Assembly (NCBI RefSeq): GCF_910591885.1
Contig: NW_025963624.1
Coordinates: 124,001 to 188,000 of the forward strand
Length of the DNA: 64,000 nt
From: Bombus terrestris
Taxonomy: Eukaryota; Arthropoda; Insecta; Hymenoptera; Apidae
Direction of reading: 5' to 3'
Position 1 is the first letter of the stretch. Each line of letters opens with the position of its first letter. Below are positions 1-15,830 of this stretch, one piece after another. The notes beneath the pieces were generated by a model, which had not been told where the DNA came from, ran no database searches, and was given only the letters and a program-made list of their open reading frames with translations. The translations under genes were made by a program, and so were the position numbers.

Positions 1-320
1 GACAACGTGGGACAACGTGGGACAACGTGGGACAACGTGGGACAACGTGGGACAACGTGGGACAACGTGGGACACCGTTGGACAACGTGGGACACCGTTG
101 GACATCGTTGGACACCGTGGGACAACGTGGGACAACGTGGGACAACGTGGGACAACGTGGGACAACGTGGGACACCGTTGGACATCGTTGGACATCGTTG
201 GACATCGTGGGACACCGTTGGACATCGTTGGACATCGTTGGACACCGTTGGACACCGTTGGACAACGTGGGACATCGTGGGACAACGTGGGACAACGTGG
301 GACAACGTGGGACAACGTGG

Positions 321-580
321 GACACCGTTGGACACAGTGGGACACCGTTGGACACCGTTGGACACCGTTGGACATCGTTGGACATCGTTGGACATCGTGG
401 GACACCGTTGGACATCGTTGGACATCGTTGGACACCGCTGGACATCGTTGGACACCGTTGGACATCGTTGGACATCGTTGGACATCGTGGGACACCGTTG
501 GACATCGTTGGACATCGTTTGACACCGTTGGACATCGTTGGACATCGTTGGACATCGTTGGACATCGTTGGACACCGTGG
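321..580. repeat. U2/U3-rich block, proximal
   Basis: A run of about 26 units that is nearly all U2 and U3 with occasional U5, containing no U1. It holds two private variants, gacacagtgg at 331 and a unit ending -gttt at 511-520. The latter, joined to the next gac, makes the first forward stop triplet (tga at 520-522). In such blocks the GGG of U1 becomes GG, so base composition and structure-forming potential differ from the U1 runs on either side. Confidence 0.9.
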
Positions 581-780
581 GACAACGTGGGACAACGTGG
601 GACAACGTGGGACACCGTTGGACACCGTTGGACACCGTTGGACACCGTTGGACATCGTTGGACACCGTGGGACAACGTGGGACAACGTGGGACAACGTGG
701 GACATCGTGGGACAACGTGGGACAACGTGGGACAACGTGGGACAACGTTGGACATCGTTGGACACCGTTGGACACCGTGG

Positions 781-1690
781 GACAACGTGGGACAACGTGG
801 GACAACGTGGGACAACGTGGGACAACGTGGGACAACGTGGGACAACGTGGGACTCCGCTGGACAACGTGGGACACCGTTGGACATCGTTGGACACCGTGG
901 GACAACGTGGGACAACGTGGGACAACGTGGGACAACGTGGGACAACGTGGGACACCGTTGGACATCGTTGGACATCGTTGGACATCGTTGGACATCGTGG
1001 GACACCGTTGGACATCGTTGGACATCGTTGGACACCGTTGGACATCGTTGGACATCGTTGGACACCGTTGGACACCGTTGGACACCGTTGGACACCGTTG
1101 GACATCGTTGGACACCGTGGGACAACGTGGGACAACGTGGGACAACGTGGGACAACGTGGGACAACGTGGGACAACGTGGGACAACGTGGGACAACGTGG
1201 GACAACGTGGGACATCGTGGGACAACGTGGGACAACGTGGGACAACGTGGGACAACGTGGGACACCGTTGGACAACGTGGGACACCGTTGGACATCGTTG
1301 GACACCGTGGGACAACGTGGGACAACGTGGGACCACGTGGGACAACGTGGGACAACGTGGGACAACGTGGGACAACGTGGGACAACGTGGGACAACGTGG
1401 GACAACGTGGGACAACGTGGGACAACGTGGGACACCGTTGGACATCGTTGGACACCGTGGGACACCGTGGGACAACGTGGGACAACGTGGGACAACGTGG
1501 GACAACGTGGGACAACGTGGGAAACCATGGAACAACGTGGGACAACGTGGGACAACGTGGGACAACGTGGGACAACGTGGGACAACGTGGGACACCGTTG
1601 GACACCGTGGGACACCGTTGGACACCGTTGGACATCGTTGGACACCGTGGGACAACGTGGGACAACGTGGGACAACGTGGGACAACGTGG
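781..1690. repeat. 0.9-kb segment, copy 1 (copy 2 lies 0.99 kb downstream)
   Basis: Landmarks gactccgctg at 851, U5 at 991, gaccacgtgg at 1331 and U6 at 1521 recur in the same order at 1841 (as gactccgttg), 1981, 2321 and 2511. The offset is 990 bp throughout apart from one compensated unit gain near 2,050. This is a segmental duplication inside the array, not independent recurrence of single variants. Confidence 0.85.
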
Positions 1691-1770
1691 GACACCGTTG
1701 GACATCGTTGGACATCGTTGGACATCGTTGGACACCGTGGGACAACGTGGGACAACGTGGGACAACGTGG

Positions 1771-2680
1771 GACAACGTGGGACAACGTGGGACAACGTGG
1801 GACAACGTGGGACAACGTGGGACAACGTGGGACAACGTGGGACTCCGTTGGACAACGTGGGACACCGTTGGACATCGTTGGACACCGTGGGACAACGTGG
1901 GACAACGTGGGACAACGTGGGACAACGTGGGACAACGTGGGACACCGTTGGACATCGTTGGACATCGTTGGACATCGTTGGACATCGTGGGACACCGTTG
2001 GACATCGTTGGACATCGTTGGACACCGTTGGACATCGTTGGACATCGTTGGACATCGTTGGACACCGTTGGACACCGTTGGACACCGTTGGACACCGTTG
2101 GACATCGTTGGACACCGTGGGACAACGTGGGACAACGTGGGACAACGTGGGACAACGTGGGACAACGTGGGACAACGTGGGACAACGTGGGACAACGTGG
2201 GACATCGTGGGACAACGTGGGACAACGTGGGACAACGTGGGACAACGTGGGACACCGTTGGACAACGTGGGACACCGTTGGACATCGTTGGACACCGTGG
2301 GACAACGTGGGACAACGTGGGACCACGTGGGACAACGTGGGACAACGTGGGACAACGTGGGACAACGTGGGACAACGTGGGACAACGTGGGACAACGTGG
2401 GACAACGTGGGACAACGTGGGACACCGTTGGACATCGTTGGACACCGTGGGACACCGTGGGACAACGTGGGACAACGTGGGACAACGTGGGACAACGTGG
2501 GACAACGTGGGAAACCATGGAACAACGTGGGACAACGTGGGACAACGTGGGACAACGTGGGACAACGTGGGACAACGTGGGACACCGTTGGACACCGTGG
2601 GACACCGTTGGACACCGTTGGACATCGTTGGACACCGTGGGACAACGTGGGACAACGTGGGACAACGTGGGACAACGTGG
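1771..2680. repeat. 0.9-kb segment, copy 2
   Basis: This segment matches 781-1690 unit by unit at an offset of 990 bp, with landmarks at 1841, 1981, 2321 and 2511. One extra U3 is present in its U2/U3 stretch, and the rare gactccg unit carries -gttg here rather than -gctg. About 80 bp between the copies does not match, so the duplication is not strictly adjacent or its edges have been altered since. Confidence 0.82.
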
Positions 2681-3949
2681 GACAACGTGGGACAACGTGG
2701 GACAACGTGGGACAACGTGGGACAACGTGGGACAACGTGGGACAACGTGGGACAACGTGGGACAACGTGGGACAACGTGGGACACCGTTGGACAACGTGG
2801 GACATCGTTGGACATCGTTGGACATCGTTGGACACCGTTGGACACCGTTGGACACCGTTGGACATCGTTGGACACCGTGGGACAACGTGGGACAACGTGG
2901 GACAACGTGGGACAACGTGGGACAACGTGGGACAACGTGGGACATCGTGGGACAACGTGGGACAACGTGGGACAACGTGGGACAACGTGGGACAACGTGG
3001 GACACCGTTGGACACCGTGGGACACCGTTGGACACCGTTGGACATCGTTGGACACCGTGGGACAACGTGGGACAACGTGGGACAACGTGGGACAACGTGG
3101 GACAACGTGGGACACCGTTGGACATCGTTGGACATCGTTGGACATCGTTGGACATCGTGGGACACCGTTGGACATCGTTGGACATCGTTGGACACCGTTG
3201 GACATCGTTGGACATCGTTGGACATCGTTGGACACCGTTGGACACCGTTGGACACCGTTGGACATCGTTGGACACCGTGGGACAACGTGGGACAACGTGG
3301 GACAACGTGGGACAACGTGGGACAACGTGGGACAACGTGGGACATCGTGGGACAACGTGGGACAACGTGGGACAACGTGGGACAACGTGGGACAACGTGG
3401 GGCACCGTTGGACACCGTGGGACACCGTTGGACACCGTTGGACATCGTTGGACACCGTGGGACAACGTGGGACAACGTGGGACAACGTGGGACACCGTTG
3501 GACATCGTTGGACACCGTGGGACAACGTGGGACAACGTGGGACAACGTGGGAGAACGTGGGACAACGTGGGACAACGTGGGACAACGTGGGACAACGTGG
3601 GACAACGTGGGACAACGTGGGACATCGTGGGACAACGTGGGACAACGTGGGACAACGTGGGACAACGTGGGACACCGTTGGACAACGTGGGACACCGTTG
3701 GACATCGTTGGACACCGTGGGACAACGTGGGACAACGTGGGACCACGTGGGACAACGTGGGACAACGTGGGACAACGTGGGACAACGTGGGACAACGTGG
3801 GACAACGTGGGACAACGTGGGACAACGTGGGACATCGTGGGACAACGTGGGACAACGTGGGACAACGTGGGACAACGTGGGACAACGTGGGACACCGTTG
3901 GACATCGTTGGACACCGTGGGACACCGTGGGACAACGTGGGACAACGTG

Positions 3950-6900
3950 GGACAACGTGGGACAACGTGGGACAACGTGGGAAACCATGGAACAACGTGG
4001 GACAACGTGGGACACCGTTGGACATCGTTGGACAACGTGGGACAACGTGGGACAACGTGGGACAACGTGGGACAACGTGGGACAACGTGGGACACCGTTG
4101 GACACCGTGGGACACCGTTGGACACCGTTGGACATCGTTGGACACCGTGGGACAACGTGGGACAACGTGGGACAACGTGGGACAACGTGGGACAACGTGG
4201 GACAACGTGGGACAACGTGGGACAACGTGGGACAACGTGGGACAACGTGGGACAACGTGGGACAACGTGGGACACCGTTGGACAACGTGGGACACCGTTG
4301 GACATCGTTGGACACCGTGGGACAACGTGGGACAACGTGGGACAACGTGGGACAACGTGGGACAACGTGGGACACCGTTGGACATCGTTGGACATCGTTG
4401 GACATCGTTGGACACCGTTGGACATCGTTGGACATCGTTGGACACCGTTGGACACCGTTGGACAACGTGGGACATCGTGGGACAACGTGGGACAACGTGG
4501 GACAACGTGGGACAACGTGGGACACCGTTGGACACAGAGGGACACCGTTGGACACCGTTGGACACCGTTGGACACCGTGGGACAACGTGGGACAACGTGG
4601 GACAACGTGGGAAACCATGGAACAACGTGGGACAACGTGGGACACCGTTGGACATCGTTGGACATCGTTGGACACCGTGGGACAACGTGGGACAACGTGG
4701 GAAAACGTGGGACAACGTGGGACACCGTTGGACATCGCTGGACACCGTTGGACATCGTTGGACACCGTGGGACAACGTGGGACAACGTGGGACATCGTGG
4801 GACAACGTGGGACAACGTGGGACAACGTGGGACAACGTGGGACAACGTGGGACAACGTGGGACAACGTGGGACATCGTGGGACAACGTGGGACAACGTGG
4901 GACAACGTGGGACAACGTGGGACAACGTGGGACAACGTGGGACAACGTGGGACAACGTGGGACAACGTGGGACAACGTGGGACAACGTGGGATACCGTTG
5001 GACATCGCTGGACACCGTTGGACATCGTTGGACACCGTGGGACAACGTGGGACAACGTGGGACAACGTGGGACACCGTTGGACACCGTTGGACACCGTTG
5101 GACACCGTTGGACATCGTTGGACACCGTGGGACAACGTGGGACAACGTGGGACAACGTGGGACATCGTGGGACAACGTGGGACAACGTGGGACAACGTGG
5201 GACAACGTTGGACATCGTTGGACACCGTTGGACACCGTGGGACAACGTGGGACAACGTGGGACAACGTGGGACAACGTGGGACAACGTGGGACAACGTGG
5301 GACAACGTGGGACAACGTGGGACATCGTGGGACAACGTGGGACAACGCGGGACAACGTGGGACAACGTGGGACAACGTGGGACAACGTGGGACATCGTGG
5401 GACAACGTGGGACAACGTGGGACAACGTGGGACAACGTGGGACAACGTGGGACACCGTTGGACATCGTTGGACACCGTGGGACAACGTGGGACAACGTGG
5501 GACAACGTGGGACACCGTTGGACACCGTTGGACACCGTTGGACACCGTTGGACATCGTTGGACACCGTGGGACAACGTGGGACAACGTGGGAAACCATGG
5601 AACAACGTGGGACAACGTGGGACACCGTTGGACATCGTTGGACAACGTGGGACAACGTGGGACAACGTGGGACAACGTGGGACAACGTGGGACAACGTGG
5701 GACAACGTGGGACAACGTGGGACAACGTGGGACATCGTGGGACAACGTGGGACAACGTGGGACAACGTGGGACAACGTGGGACACCGTTGGACAACGTGG
5801 GACACCGTTGGACATCGTTGGACACCGTGGGACAACGTGGGACAACGTGGGACCACGTGGGACAACGTGGGACAACGTGGGACAACGTGGGACAACGTGG
5901 GACAACGTGGGACAACGTGGGACAACGTGGGACAACGTGGGACAACGTGGGACAACGTGGGACAACGTGGGACAACGTGGGACAACGTGGGACAACGTGG
6001 GACACCGTTGGACATCGTTGGACACCGTGGGACAACGTGGGACAACGTGGGACAACGTGGGAAACCATGGAACAACGTGGGACAACGTGGGACACCGTTG
6101 GACATCGTTGGACAACGTGGGACAACGTGGGACAACGTGGGACAACGTGGGACAACGTGGGACACCGTTGGACATCGTTGGACAACGTGGGACAACGTGG
6201 GACAACGTGGGACAACGTGGGACAACGTGGGACAACGTGGGACACCGTTGGACACCGTGGGACACCGTTGGACACCGTTGGACATCGTTGGACACCGTGG
6301 GACAACGTGGGACAACGTGGGACAACGTGGGACAACGTGGGACAACGTGGGACAACGTGGGACAACGTGGGACAACGTGGGACAACGTGGGACAACGTGG
6401 GACAACGTGGGACAACGTGGGACATCGTGGGACAACGTGGGACAACGTGGGACAACGTGGGACAACGTTGGACATCGTTGGACACCGTTGGACACCGTGG
6501 GACAACGTGGGACAACGTGGGACAACGTGGGACAACGTGGGACAACGTGGGACAACGTGGGACAACGTGGGACAACGTGGGACAACGTGGGACAACGTGG
6601 GACAACGTGGGACAACGTGGGACAACGTGGGACAACGTGGGACAACGTGGGTCAACGTGGGACATCGTGGGACAACGTGGGACAACGTGGGACAACGTGG
6701 GACAACGTGGGACAACGTGGGACACCGTTGGACATCGTTGGACACCGTGGGACAACGTGGGACAACGTGGGACAACGTGGGAAACCATGGAACAACGTGG
6801 GACAACGTGGGACACCGTTGGACATCGTTGGACAACGTGGGACAACGTGGGACAACGTGGGACAACGTGGGACAACGTGGGACAACGTGGGACAACGTGG

Positions 6901-9780
6901 GACACCGTTGGACACCGTGGGACACCGTTGGACACCGTTGGACATCGTTGGACACCGTGGGACAACGTGGGACAACGTGGGACAACGTGGGACAACGTGG
7001 GACAACGTGGGACAACGTGGGACAACGTGGGACAACGTGGGACAACGTGGGACAACGTGGGACAACGTGGGACATCGTGGGACAACGTGGGACAACGTGG
7101 GACAACGTGGGACAACGTGGGACACCGTTGGACAACGTGGGACACCGTTGGACATCGTTGGACACCGTGGGACAACGTGGGACAACGTGGGACCACGTGG
7201 GACAACGTGGGACAACGTGGGACAACGTGGGACATCGTGGGACAACGTGGGACAACGTGGGACAACGTGGGACACCGTTGGACACCGTTGGACACCGTTG
7301 GACACCGTTGGACATCGTTGGACACCGTGGGACAACGTGGGACAACGTGGGACAACATGGGAAACCATGGAACAACGTGGGACAACGTGGGACAACGTGG
7401 GACACCGTTGGACACCGTTGGACACCGTTGGACACCGTTGGACATCGTTGGACACCGTGGGACAACGTGGGACAACGTGGGACAACGTGGGAAACCATGG
7501 AACAACGTGGGACAACGTGGGACACCGTTGGACATCGTTGGACATCGTTGGACACCGTGGGACAACGTGGGACAACGTGGGACAACGTGGGACAACGTGG
7601 GACAACGTGGGAGAACGTGGGACATCGTGGGACACCGTTGGACACCGTGGGACAACGTGGGACAACGTGGGACAACGTGGGACATCGTGGGACAACGTGG
7701 GACAACGTGGGACAACGTGGGACAACGTGGGACAACGTGGGACACCGTTGGACACCGTTGGACACCGTTGGACACCGTTGGACATCGTTGGACACCGTGG
7801 GACAACGTGGGACAACGTGGGACAACGTGGGACACCGTGGGACAACGTGGGACAACGTGGGACACCGTTGGACATCGTTGGACATCGTTGGACACCGTTG
7901 GACATCGTTGGACACCGTGGGACAACGTGGGACAACGTGGGACAACGTGGGACAACGTGGGACATCGTGGGACAACGTGGGACAACGTGGGACAACGCGG
8001 GACAACGTGGGACAACGTGGGACAACGTGGGACAACGTGGGACAACGTGGGACATCGTGGGACAACGTGGGACAACGTGGGACAACGTGGGACAACGTGG
8101 GACAACGTGGGACAACGTGGGACACCGTTGGACACCGTTGGACACCGTTGGACACCGTTGGACATCGTTGGACACCGTGGGACAACGTGGGACAACGTGG
8201 GACAACGTGGGAAACCATGGAACAACGTGGGACAACGTGGGACACCGTTGGACATCGTTGGACATCGTTGGACACCGTGGGACAACGTGGGACAACGTGG
8301 GACAACGTGGGACAACGTGGGAGAACGTGGGACATCGTGGGACACCGTTGGACACCGTGGGACAACGTGGGACAACGTGGGACAACGTGGGACAACGTGG
8401 GACAACGTGGGACAACGTGGGACAACGTGGGACAACGTGGGACAACGTGGGACACCGTTGGACACCGTTGGACATCGTTGGACACCGTGGGACAACGTGA
8501 GACAACGTGGGACAACGTGGGACAACGTGGGACAACGTGGGACAACGTGGGACAACTTCGGACAACGTGGGACAACGTGGGACAACGTGGGACAACGTGG
8601 GACATCGTGGGACAACGTGGGACAACGTGGGACAACGTGGGACAACGTGGGACATCGTGGGACAACGTGGGACAACGTGGGACAACGTGGGACACCGTTG
8701 GACACCGTTGGACACCGTTGGACACCGTTGGACATCGTTGGACACCGTGGGACAACGTGGGACAACGTGGGACAACGTGGGAAACCATGGAACAACGTGG
8801 GACAACGTGGGACACCGTTGGACATCGTTGGACATCGTTGGACACCGTGGGACAACGTGGGACAACGTGGGAAAACGTGGGACAACGTGGGACACCGTTG
8901 GACATCGCTGGACACCGTTGGACATCGTTGGACACCGTGGGACAACGTGGGACAACGTGGGACAACGTGGGACAACGTGGGACAACGTGGGAAACCATGG
9001 AACAACGTGGGACAACGTGGGACACCGTTGGACATCGTTGGACAACGTGGGACAACGTGGGACAACGTGGGACAACGTGGGACAACGTGGGACAACGTGG
9101 GACACCGTAGGACACCGTGGGACACCGTTGGACACCGTTGGACATCGTTGGACACCGTGGGACAACGTGGGACAACGTGGGACAACGTGGGACAACGTGG
9201 GACAACGTGGGACAACGTGGGACAACGTGGGACAACGTGGGACAACGTGGGACAACGTGGGACAACGTGGGACAACGTGGGACAACGTGGGACACCGTTG
9301 GACAACGTGGGACACCGTTGGACATCGTTGGACACCGTGGGACAACGTGGGACAACGTGGGACAACGTGGGACAACGTGGGACAACGTGGGACACCGTTG
9401 GACATCGTTGGACATCGTTGGACATCGTTGGACACCGTTGGACACCGTTGGACACCGTTGGACACCGTTGGACATCGTTGGACACCGTGGGACAACGTGG
9501 GACAACGTGGGACAACGTGGGACAACGTGGGACAACGTGGGACAACGTGGGACATCGTGGGACAACGTGGGACAACGTGGGACAACGTGGGACAACGTGG
9601 GACAACGTGGGACACCGTTGGACACCGTGGGACACCGTTGGACACCGTTGGACATCGTTGGACACCGTGGGACAACGTGGGACAACGTGGGACAACGTGG
9701 GACACCGTTGGACATCGTTGGACACCGTGGGACAACGTGGGACAACGTGGGACAACGTGGGAGAACGTGGGACAACGTGG
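3950..9780. repeat. 5.8-kb segmental tandem duplication, copy A
   Basis: Rare variants define the copy: gacacagagg at 4531, gataccgttg at 4991, gacaacgcgg at 5341, gtcaacgtgg at 6651, gacaacatgg at 7351, gacaacttcg at 8551 and gacaccgtag at 9101. The same seven occur in the same order about 5.82-5.84 kb downstream. Offsets vary only in steps of 10 bp, so later changes were whole-unit gains and losses. Differences from copy B include gacaacgtga at 8491, absent from B. The left edge is placed where matching to copy B starts, around 3,950. Confidence 0.88.
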
Positions 9781-12700
9781 GACCACGTGGGACAACGTGG
9801 GACAACGTGGGAAACCATGGAACAACGTGGGACAACGTGGGACACCGTTGGACATCGTTGGACAACGTGGGACAACGTGGGACAACGTGGGACAACGTGG
9901 GACAACGTGGGACAACGTGGGACACCGTTGGACACCGTGGGACACCGTTGGACACCGTTGGACATCGTTGGACACCGTGGGACAACGTGGGACAACGTGG
10001 GACAACGTGGGACAACGTGGGACAACGTGGGACAACGTGGGACAACGTGGGACAACGTGGGACAACGTGGGACAACGTGGGACAACGTGGGACACCGTTG
10101 GACAACGTGGGACACCGTTGGACAACGTGGGACACCGTTGGACATCGTTGGACACCGTGGGACAACGTGGGACAACGTGGGACAACGTGGGACAACGTGG
10201 GACAACGTGGGACACCGTTGGACATCGTTGGACATCGTTGGACATCGTGGGACACCGTTGGACATCGTTGGACATCGTTGGACACCGTTGGACACCGTTG
10301 GACAACGTGGGACATCGTGGGACAACGTGGGACAACGTGGGACAACGTGGGACAACGTGGGACACCGTTGGACACAGAGGGACACCGTTGGACACCGTTG
10401 GACACCGTTGGACACCGTGGGACAACGTGGGACAACGTGGGACAACGTGGGAAACCATGGAACAACGTGGGACAACGTGGGACACCGTTGGACATCGTTG
10501 GACATCGTTGGACACCGTGGGACAACGTGGGACAACGTGGGAAAACGTGGGACAACGTGGGACACCGTTGGACATCGCTGGACACCGTTGGACATCGTTG
10601 GACACCGTGGGACAACGTGGGACAACGTGGGACATCGTGGGACAACGTGGGACAACGTGGGACAACGTGGGACAACGTGGGACAACGTGGGACAACGTGG
10701 GACAACGTGGGACATCGTGGGACAACGTGGGACAACGTGGGACAACGTGGGACAACGTGGGACAACGTGGGACAACGTGGGACAACGTGGGACAACGTGG
10801 GACAACGTGGGACAACGTGGGACAACGTGGGATACCGTTGGACATCGCTGGACACCGTTGGACATCGTTGGACACCGTGGGACAACGTGGGACAACGTGG
10901 GACAACGTGGGACACCGTTGGACACCGTTGGACACCGTTGGACACCGTTGGACATCGTTGGACACCGTGGGACAACGTGGGACAACGTGGGACAACGTGG
11001 GACATCGTGGGACAACGTGGGACAACGTGGGACAACGTGGGACAACGTTGGACATCGTTGGACACCGTTGGACACCGTGGGACAACGTGGGACAACGTGG
11101 GACAACGTGGGACAACGTGGGACAACGTGGGACAACGTGGGACAACGTGGGACAACGTGGGACATCGTGGGACAACGTGGGACAACGCGGGACAACGTGG
11201 GACAACGTGGGACAACGTGGGACAACGTGGGACATCGTGGGACAACGTGGGACAACGTGGGACAACGTGGGACAACGTGGGACAACGTGGGACACCGTTG
11301 GACATCGTTGGACACCGTGGGACAACGTGGGACAACGTGGGACAACGTGGGACACCGTTGGACACCGTTGGACACCGTTGGACACCGTTGGACATCGTTG
11401 GACACCGTGGGACAACGTGGGACAACGTGGGAAACCATGGAACAACGTGGGACAACGTGGGACACCGTTGGACATCGTTGGACAACGTGGGACAACGTGG
11501 GACAACGTGGGACAACGTGGGACAACGTGGGACAACGTGGGACAACGTGGGACAACGTGGGACAACGTGGGACATCGTGGGACAACGTGGGACAACGTGG
11601 GACAACGTGGGACAACGTGGGACACCGTTGGACAACGTGGGACACCGTTGGACATCGTTGGACACCGTGGGACAACGTGGGACAACGTGGGACCACGTGG
11701 GACAACGTGGGACAACGTGGGACAACGTGGGACAACGTGGGACAACGTGGGACAACGTGGGACAACGTGGGACAACGTGGGACAACGTGGGACAACGTGG
11801 GACAACGTGGGACAACGTGGGACAACGTGGGACAACGTGGGACACCGTTGGACATCGTTGGACACCGTGGGACAACGTGGGACAACGTGGGACAACGTGG
11901 GAAACCATGGAACAACGTGGGACAACGTGGGACACCGTTGGACATCGTTGGACAACGTGGGACAACGTGGGACAACGTGGGACAACGTGGGACAACGTGG
12001 GACACCGTTGGACATCGTTGGACAACGTGGGACAACGTGGGACAACGTGGGACAACGTGGGACAACGTGGGACAACGTGGGACACCGTTGGACACCGTGG
12101 GACACCGTTGGACACCGTTGGACATCGTTGGACACCGTGGGACAACGTGGGACAACGTGGGACAACGTGGGACAACGTGGGACAACGTGGGACAACGTGG
12201 GACAACGTGGGACAACGTGGGACAACGTGGGACAACGTGGGACAACGTGGGACAACGTGGGACATCGTGGGACAACGTGGGACAACGTGGGACAACGTGG
12301 GACAACGTTGGACATCGTTGGACACCGTTGGACACCGTGGGACAACGTGGGACAACGTGGGACAACGTGGGACAACGTGGGACAACGTGGGACAACGTGG
12401 GACAACGTGGGACAACGTGGGACAACGTGGGACAACGTGGGACAACGTGGGACAACGTGGGACAACGTGGGTCAACGTGGGACATCGTGGGACAACGTGG
12501 GACAACGTGGGACAACGTGGGACAACGTGGGACAACGTGGGACACCGTTGGACATCGTTGGACACCGTGGGACAACGTGGGACAACGTGGGACAACGTGG
12601 GAAACCATGGAACAACGTGGGACAACGTGGGACACCGTTGGACATCGTTGGACAACGTGGGACAACGTGGGACAACGTGGGACAACGTGGGACAACGTGG

Positions 12701-15690
12701 GACAACGTGGGACAACGTGGGACACCGTTGGACACCGTGGGACACCGTTGGACACCGTTGGACATCGTTGGACACCGTGGGACAACGTGGGACAACGTGG
12801 GACAACGTGGGACAACGTGGGACAACGTGGGACAACGTGGGACAACGTGGGACAACGTGGGACAACGTGGGACAACGTGGGACAACGTGGGACATCGTGG
12901 GACAACGTGGGACAACGTGGGACAACGTGGGACAACGTGGGACACCGTTGGACAACGTGGGACACCGTTGGACATCGTTGGACACCGTGGGACAACGTGG
13001 GACAACGTGGGACCACGTGGGACAACGTGGGACAACGTGGGACAACGTGGGACAACGTGGGACAACGTGGGACAACGTGGGACAACGTGGGACACCGTTG
13101 GACACCGTTGGACACCGTTGGACACCGTTGGACATCGTTGGACACCGTGGGACAACGTGGGACAACGTGGGACAACATGGGAAACCATGGAACAACGTGG
13201 GACAACGTGGGACAACGTGGGACACCGTTGGACACCGTTGGACACCGTTGGACACCGTTGGACATCGTTGGACACCGTGGGACAACGTGGGACAACGTGG
13301 GACAACGTGGGAAACCATGGAACAACGTGGGACAACGTGGGACACCGTTGGACATCGTTGGACATCGTTGGACACCGTGGGACAACGTGGTACAACGTGG
13401 GACAACGTGGGACAACGTGGGACAACGTGGGAGAACGTGGGACATCGTGGGACACCGTTGGACACCGTGGGACAACGTGGGACAACGTGGGACAACGTGG
13501 GACATCGTGGGACAACGTGGGACAACGTGGGACAACGTGGGACAACGTGGGACAACGTGGGACACCGTTGGACACCGTTGGACACCGTTGGACACCGTTG
13601 GACATCGTTGGACACCGTGGGACAACGTGGGACAACGTGGGACAACGTGGGAAACCATGGAACAACGTGGGACAACGTGGGACACCGTTGGACATCGTTG
13701 GACATCGTTGGACACCGTTGGACATCGTTGGACACCGTGGGACAACGTGGGACAACGTGGGACAACGTGGGACAACGTGGGACATCGTGGGACAACGTGG
13801 GACAACGTGGGACAACGCGGGACAACGTGGGACATCGTGGGACAACGTGGGACAACGTGGGACAACGTGGGACATCGTGGGACAACGTGGGACAACGTGG
13901 GACAACGTGGGACAACGTGGGACAACGTGGGACAACGTGGGACACCGTTGGACACCGTTGGACACCGTTGGACACCGTTGGACATCGTTGGACACCGTGG
14001 GACAACGTGGGACAACGTGGGACAACGTGGGAAACCATGGAACAACGTGGGACAACGTGGGACACCGTTGGACATCGTTGGACATCGTTGGACACCGTGG
14101 GACAACGTGGGACAACGTGGGACAACGTGGGACAACGTGGGACAACGTGGGAGAACGTGGGACATCGTGGGACACCGTTGGACACCGTGGGACAACGTGG
14201 GACAACGTGGGACAACGTGGGACAACGTGGGACAACGTGGGACAACGTGGGACAACGTGGGACAACGTGGGACAACGTGGGACACCGTTGGACACCGTTG
14301 GACATCGTTGGACACCGTGGGACAACGTGGGACAACGTGGGACAACGTGGGACAACGTGGGACAACGTGGGACAACGTGGGACAACTTCGGACAACGTGG
14401 GACAACGTGGGACAACGTGGGACAACGTGGGACATCGTGGGACAACGTGGGACAACGTGGGACAACGTGGGACAACGTGGGACATCGTGGGACAACGTGG
14501 GACAACGTGGGACAACGTGGGACACCGTTGGACACCGTTGGACACCGTTGGACACCGTTGGACATCGTTGGACACCGTGGGACAACGTGGGACAACGTGG
14601 GACAACGTGGGAAACCATGGAACAACGTGGGACAACGTGGGACACCGTTGGACATCGTTGGACATCGTTGGACACCGTGGGACAACGTGGGACAACGTGG
14701 GAAAACGTGGGACAACGTGGGACACCGTTGGACATCGCTGGACACCGTTGGACATCGTTGGACACCGTGGGACAACGTGGGACAACGTGGGACAACGTGG
14801 GACAACGTGGGACAACGTGGGAAACCATGGAACAACGTGGGACAACGTGGGACACCGTTGGACATCGTTGGACAACGTGGGACAACGTGGGACAACGTGG
14901 GACAACGTGGGACAACGTGGGACAACGTGGGACACCGTAGGACACCGTGGGACACCGTTGGACACCGTTGGACATCGTTGGACACCGTGGGACAACGTGG
15001 GACAACGTGGGACAACGTGGGACAACGTGGGACAACGTGGGACAACGTGGGACAACGTGGGACAACGTGGGACAACGTGGGACAACGTGGGACAACGTGG
15101 GACAACGTGGGACAACGTGGGACACCGTTGGACAACGTGGGACACCGTTGGACATCGTTGGACACCGTGGGACAACGTGGGACAACGTGGGACAACGTGG
15201 GACAACGTGGGACAACGTGGGACACCGTTGGACATCGTTGGACATCGTTGGACATCGTTGGACATCGTGGGACACCGTTGGACATCGTTGGACATCGTTG
15301 GACACCGTTGGACATCGTTGGACATCGTTGGACATCGTTGGACACCGTTGGACACCGTTGGACACCGTTGGACACCGTTGGACATCGTTGGACACCGTGG
15401 GACAACGTGGGACAACGTGGGACAACGTGGGACAACGTGGGACAACGTGGGACAACGTGGGACATCGTGGGACAACGTGGGACAACGTGGGACAACGTGG
15501 GACAACGTGGGACAACGTGGGACACCGTTGGACACCGTGGGACACCGTTGGACACCGTTGGACATCGTTGGACACCGTGGGACAACGTGGGACAACGTGG
15601 GACAACGTGGGACACCGTTGGACATCGTTGGACACCGTGGGACAACGTGGGACAACGTGGGACAACGTGGGAGAACGTGGGACAACGTGG
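9780..15690. repeat. 5.9-kb segmental tandem duplication, copy B
   Basis: Landmarks are gacacagagg 10371, gataccgttg 10831, gacaacgcgg 11181, gtcaacgtgg 12471, gacaacatgg 13171, gacaacttcg 14381 and gacaccgtag 14931, matching copy A. It is about 80 bp longer near 15,250 because a U2/U3 block that is short in copy A (9,391-9,480) is intact here. Private changes include tacaacgtgg at 13391. The copies abut at about 9,780, as expected from unequal crossover or replication slippage on a kilobase scale. Confidence 0.88.
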
Positions 15691-15830
15691 GACCACGTGG
15701 GACAACGTGGGACAACGTGGGACAACGTGGGACAACGTGGGACAACGTGGGACAACGTGGGACACCGTTGGACAACGTGGGACACCGTGGGACATCGTTG
15801 GACACCGTGGGACAACGTGGGACAACGTGG

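Noticed and set aside
8551..8575. CENP-B box like match starting in gacaacttcg (also at 14381)
   Set aside because: TTCG is followed at the right distances by A and by TGGG instead of CGGG, so one core base is wrong, and it occurs at only two sites that are copies of each other.
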